Notes under the pieces: generated by a model
Databases searched by the model: none
What the model was told of the DNA's origin: nothing
What the model saw: only the letters and a program-made list of their open reading frames with translations
Translations under genes and position numbers: made by a program
Assembly (NCBI GenBank): GCA_002291945.1
Contig: DBAZ01000018.1
Location: forward strand, 1 to 21,708
DNA from: Tepidimonas sp. UBA997
GTDB lineage: Bacteria > Pseudomonadota > Gammaproteobacteria > Burkholderiales > Burkholderiaceae_C
DNA: 21,708 bases
Reading direction: 5' to 3'
In this document: piece after piece, positions 21,590 through 21,708 of the stretch
How the letters are laid out: the number at the start of each line of letters is the position of its first letter
How positions within the stretch are numbered: the stretch's first letter is position 1

Positions 21590-21708
21590 GAAGATCGAGA
21601 GGGGCTGCGGGCCAGGCCATGCAGGTTTCCCGTGGCGTGCGCTCTTTGCTTTTTGTGCGCAGTCCCCAGCAGGGATCGGACGACCCGCGCCGCCCGATCA
21701 GGGTAGCG

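Noticed and set aside
21480..21620. In-frame N-terminal extension of maeB
   Set aside because: The extra residues do not resemble malic enzymes, cross the promoter candidate, and ATG 21479 has a good Shine-Dalgarno and the conserved N-terminus.
21619..21708. Open frame at the right edge starting MQVSRGVRSLLF
   Set aside because: Only 30 codons before the window ends, no clear Shine-Dalgarno and no recognisable family; it may be a real divergent gene but cannot be supported.
1..21708. CRISPR arrays, tRNA, rRNA, insertion sequences, phage genes
   Set aside because: No spaced repeats, cloverleaf-like sequences, transposase or integrase motifs were seen on either strand.

Overview
The window is a GC-rich chromosomal segment of a betaproteobacterium. 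It most resembles Burkholderiales, probably near Comamonadaceae, judging from the RecA sequence, the 2CSK/TctE-type sensor kinase and the split-alpha transhydrogenase; this is a judgement from protein appearance, with no database search. It looks like ordinary core chromosome. I see no rRNA, tRNA, CRISPR array, insertion sequence or prophage.

Layout. (1) Positions 1-2208 hold the 3' part of topB (DNA topoisomerase III), with a Lys/Ala repeat tail. (2) On the minus strand from 4954 down to 2220 lie a MarR-family regulator, then an OmpR-type response regulator and its TctE-like histidine kinase. The last two overlap and have a good sigma70-type promoter that overlaps the marR stop codon. (3) On the plus strand, divergent from marR, come recA, recX (ATGA overlap) and a membrane-anchored alpha/beta hydrolase. 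(4) On the minus strand from 10665 to 7527 is a proton-translocating NAD(P) transhydrogenase operon in the split-alpha form: pntAA, pntAB, an extra 70-residue two-TM protein, and pntB. The last three are joined by ATGA overlaps. (5) On the plus strand are a NudJ-like Nudix hydrolase and YaeQ. (6) On the minus strand are an AmgK-like sugar kinase and rsmE. (7) On the plus strand is lptD-surA-rsmA, an envelope-biogenesis and ribosome-maturation operon with overlapping genes and no pdxA. (8) On the minus strand are a barstar-family protein and maeB, the large malic enzyme with a phosphotransacetylase-like C-terminal domain.

How the genes relate. recA/recX form a recombination module. pntAA-pntAB-pntB and maeB both supply NADPH, by the proton gradient and by malate oxidation. 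lptD and surA serve outer-membrane assembly, and the divergent amgK-like gene points to peptidoglycan-sugar recycling. All four convergent gene pairs are separated by only 1-14 bp.

The points most worth following are the small membrane protein inside the transhydrogenase operon, the recA promoter (no recognisable LexA box, but a palindrome next to a divergent marR), and a barstar-like inhibitor with no ribonuclease in view. I found no convincing wholly new multi-gene system.
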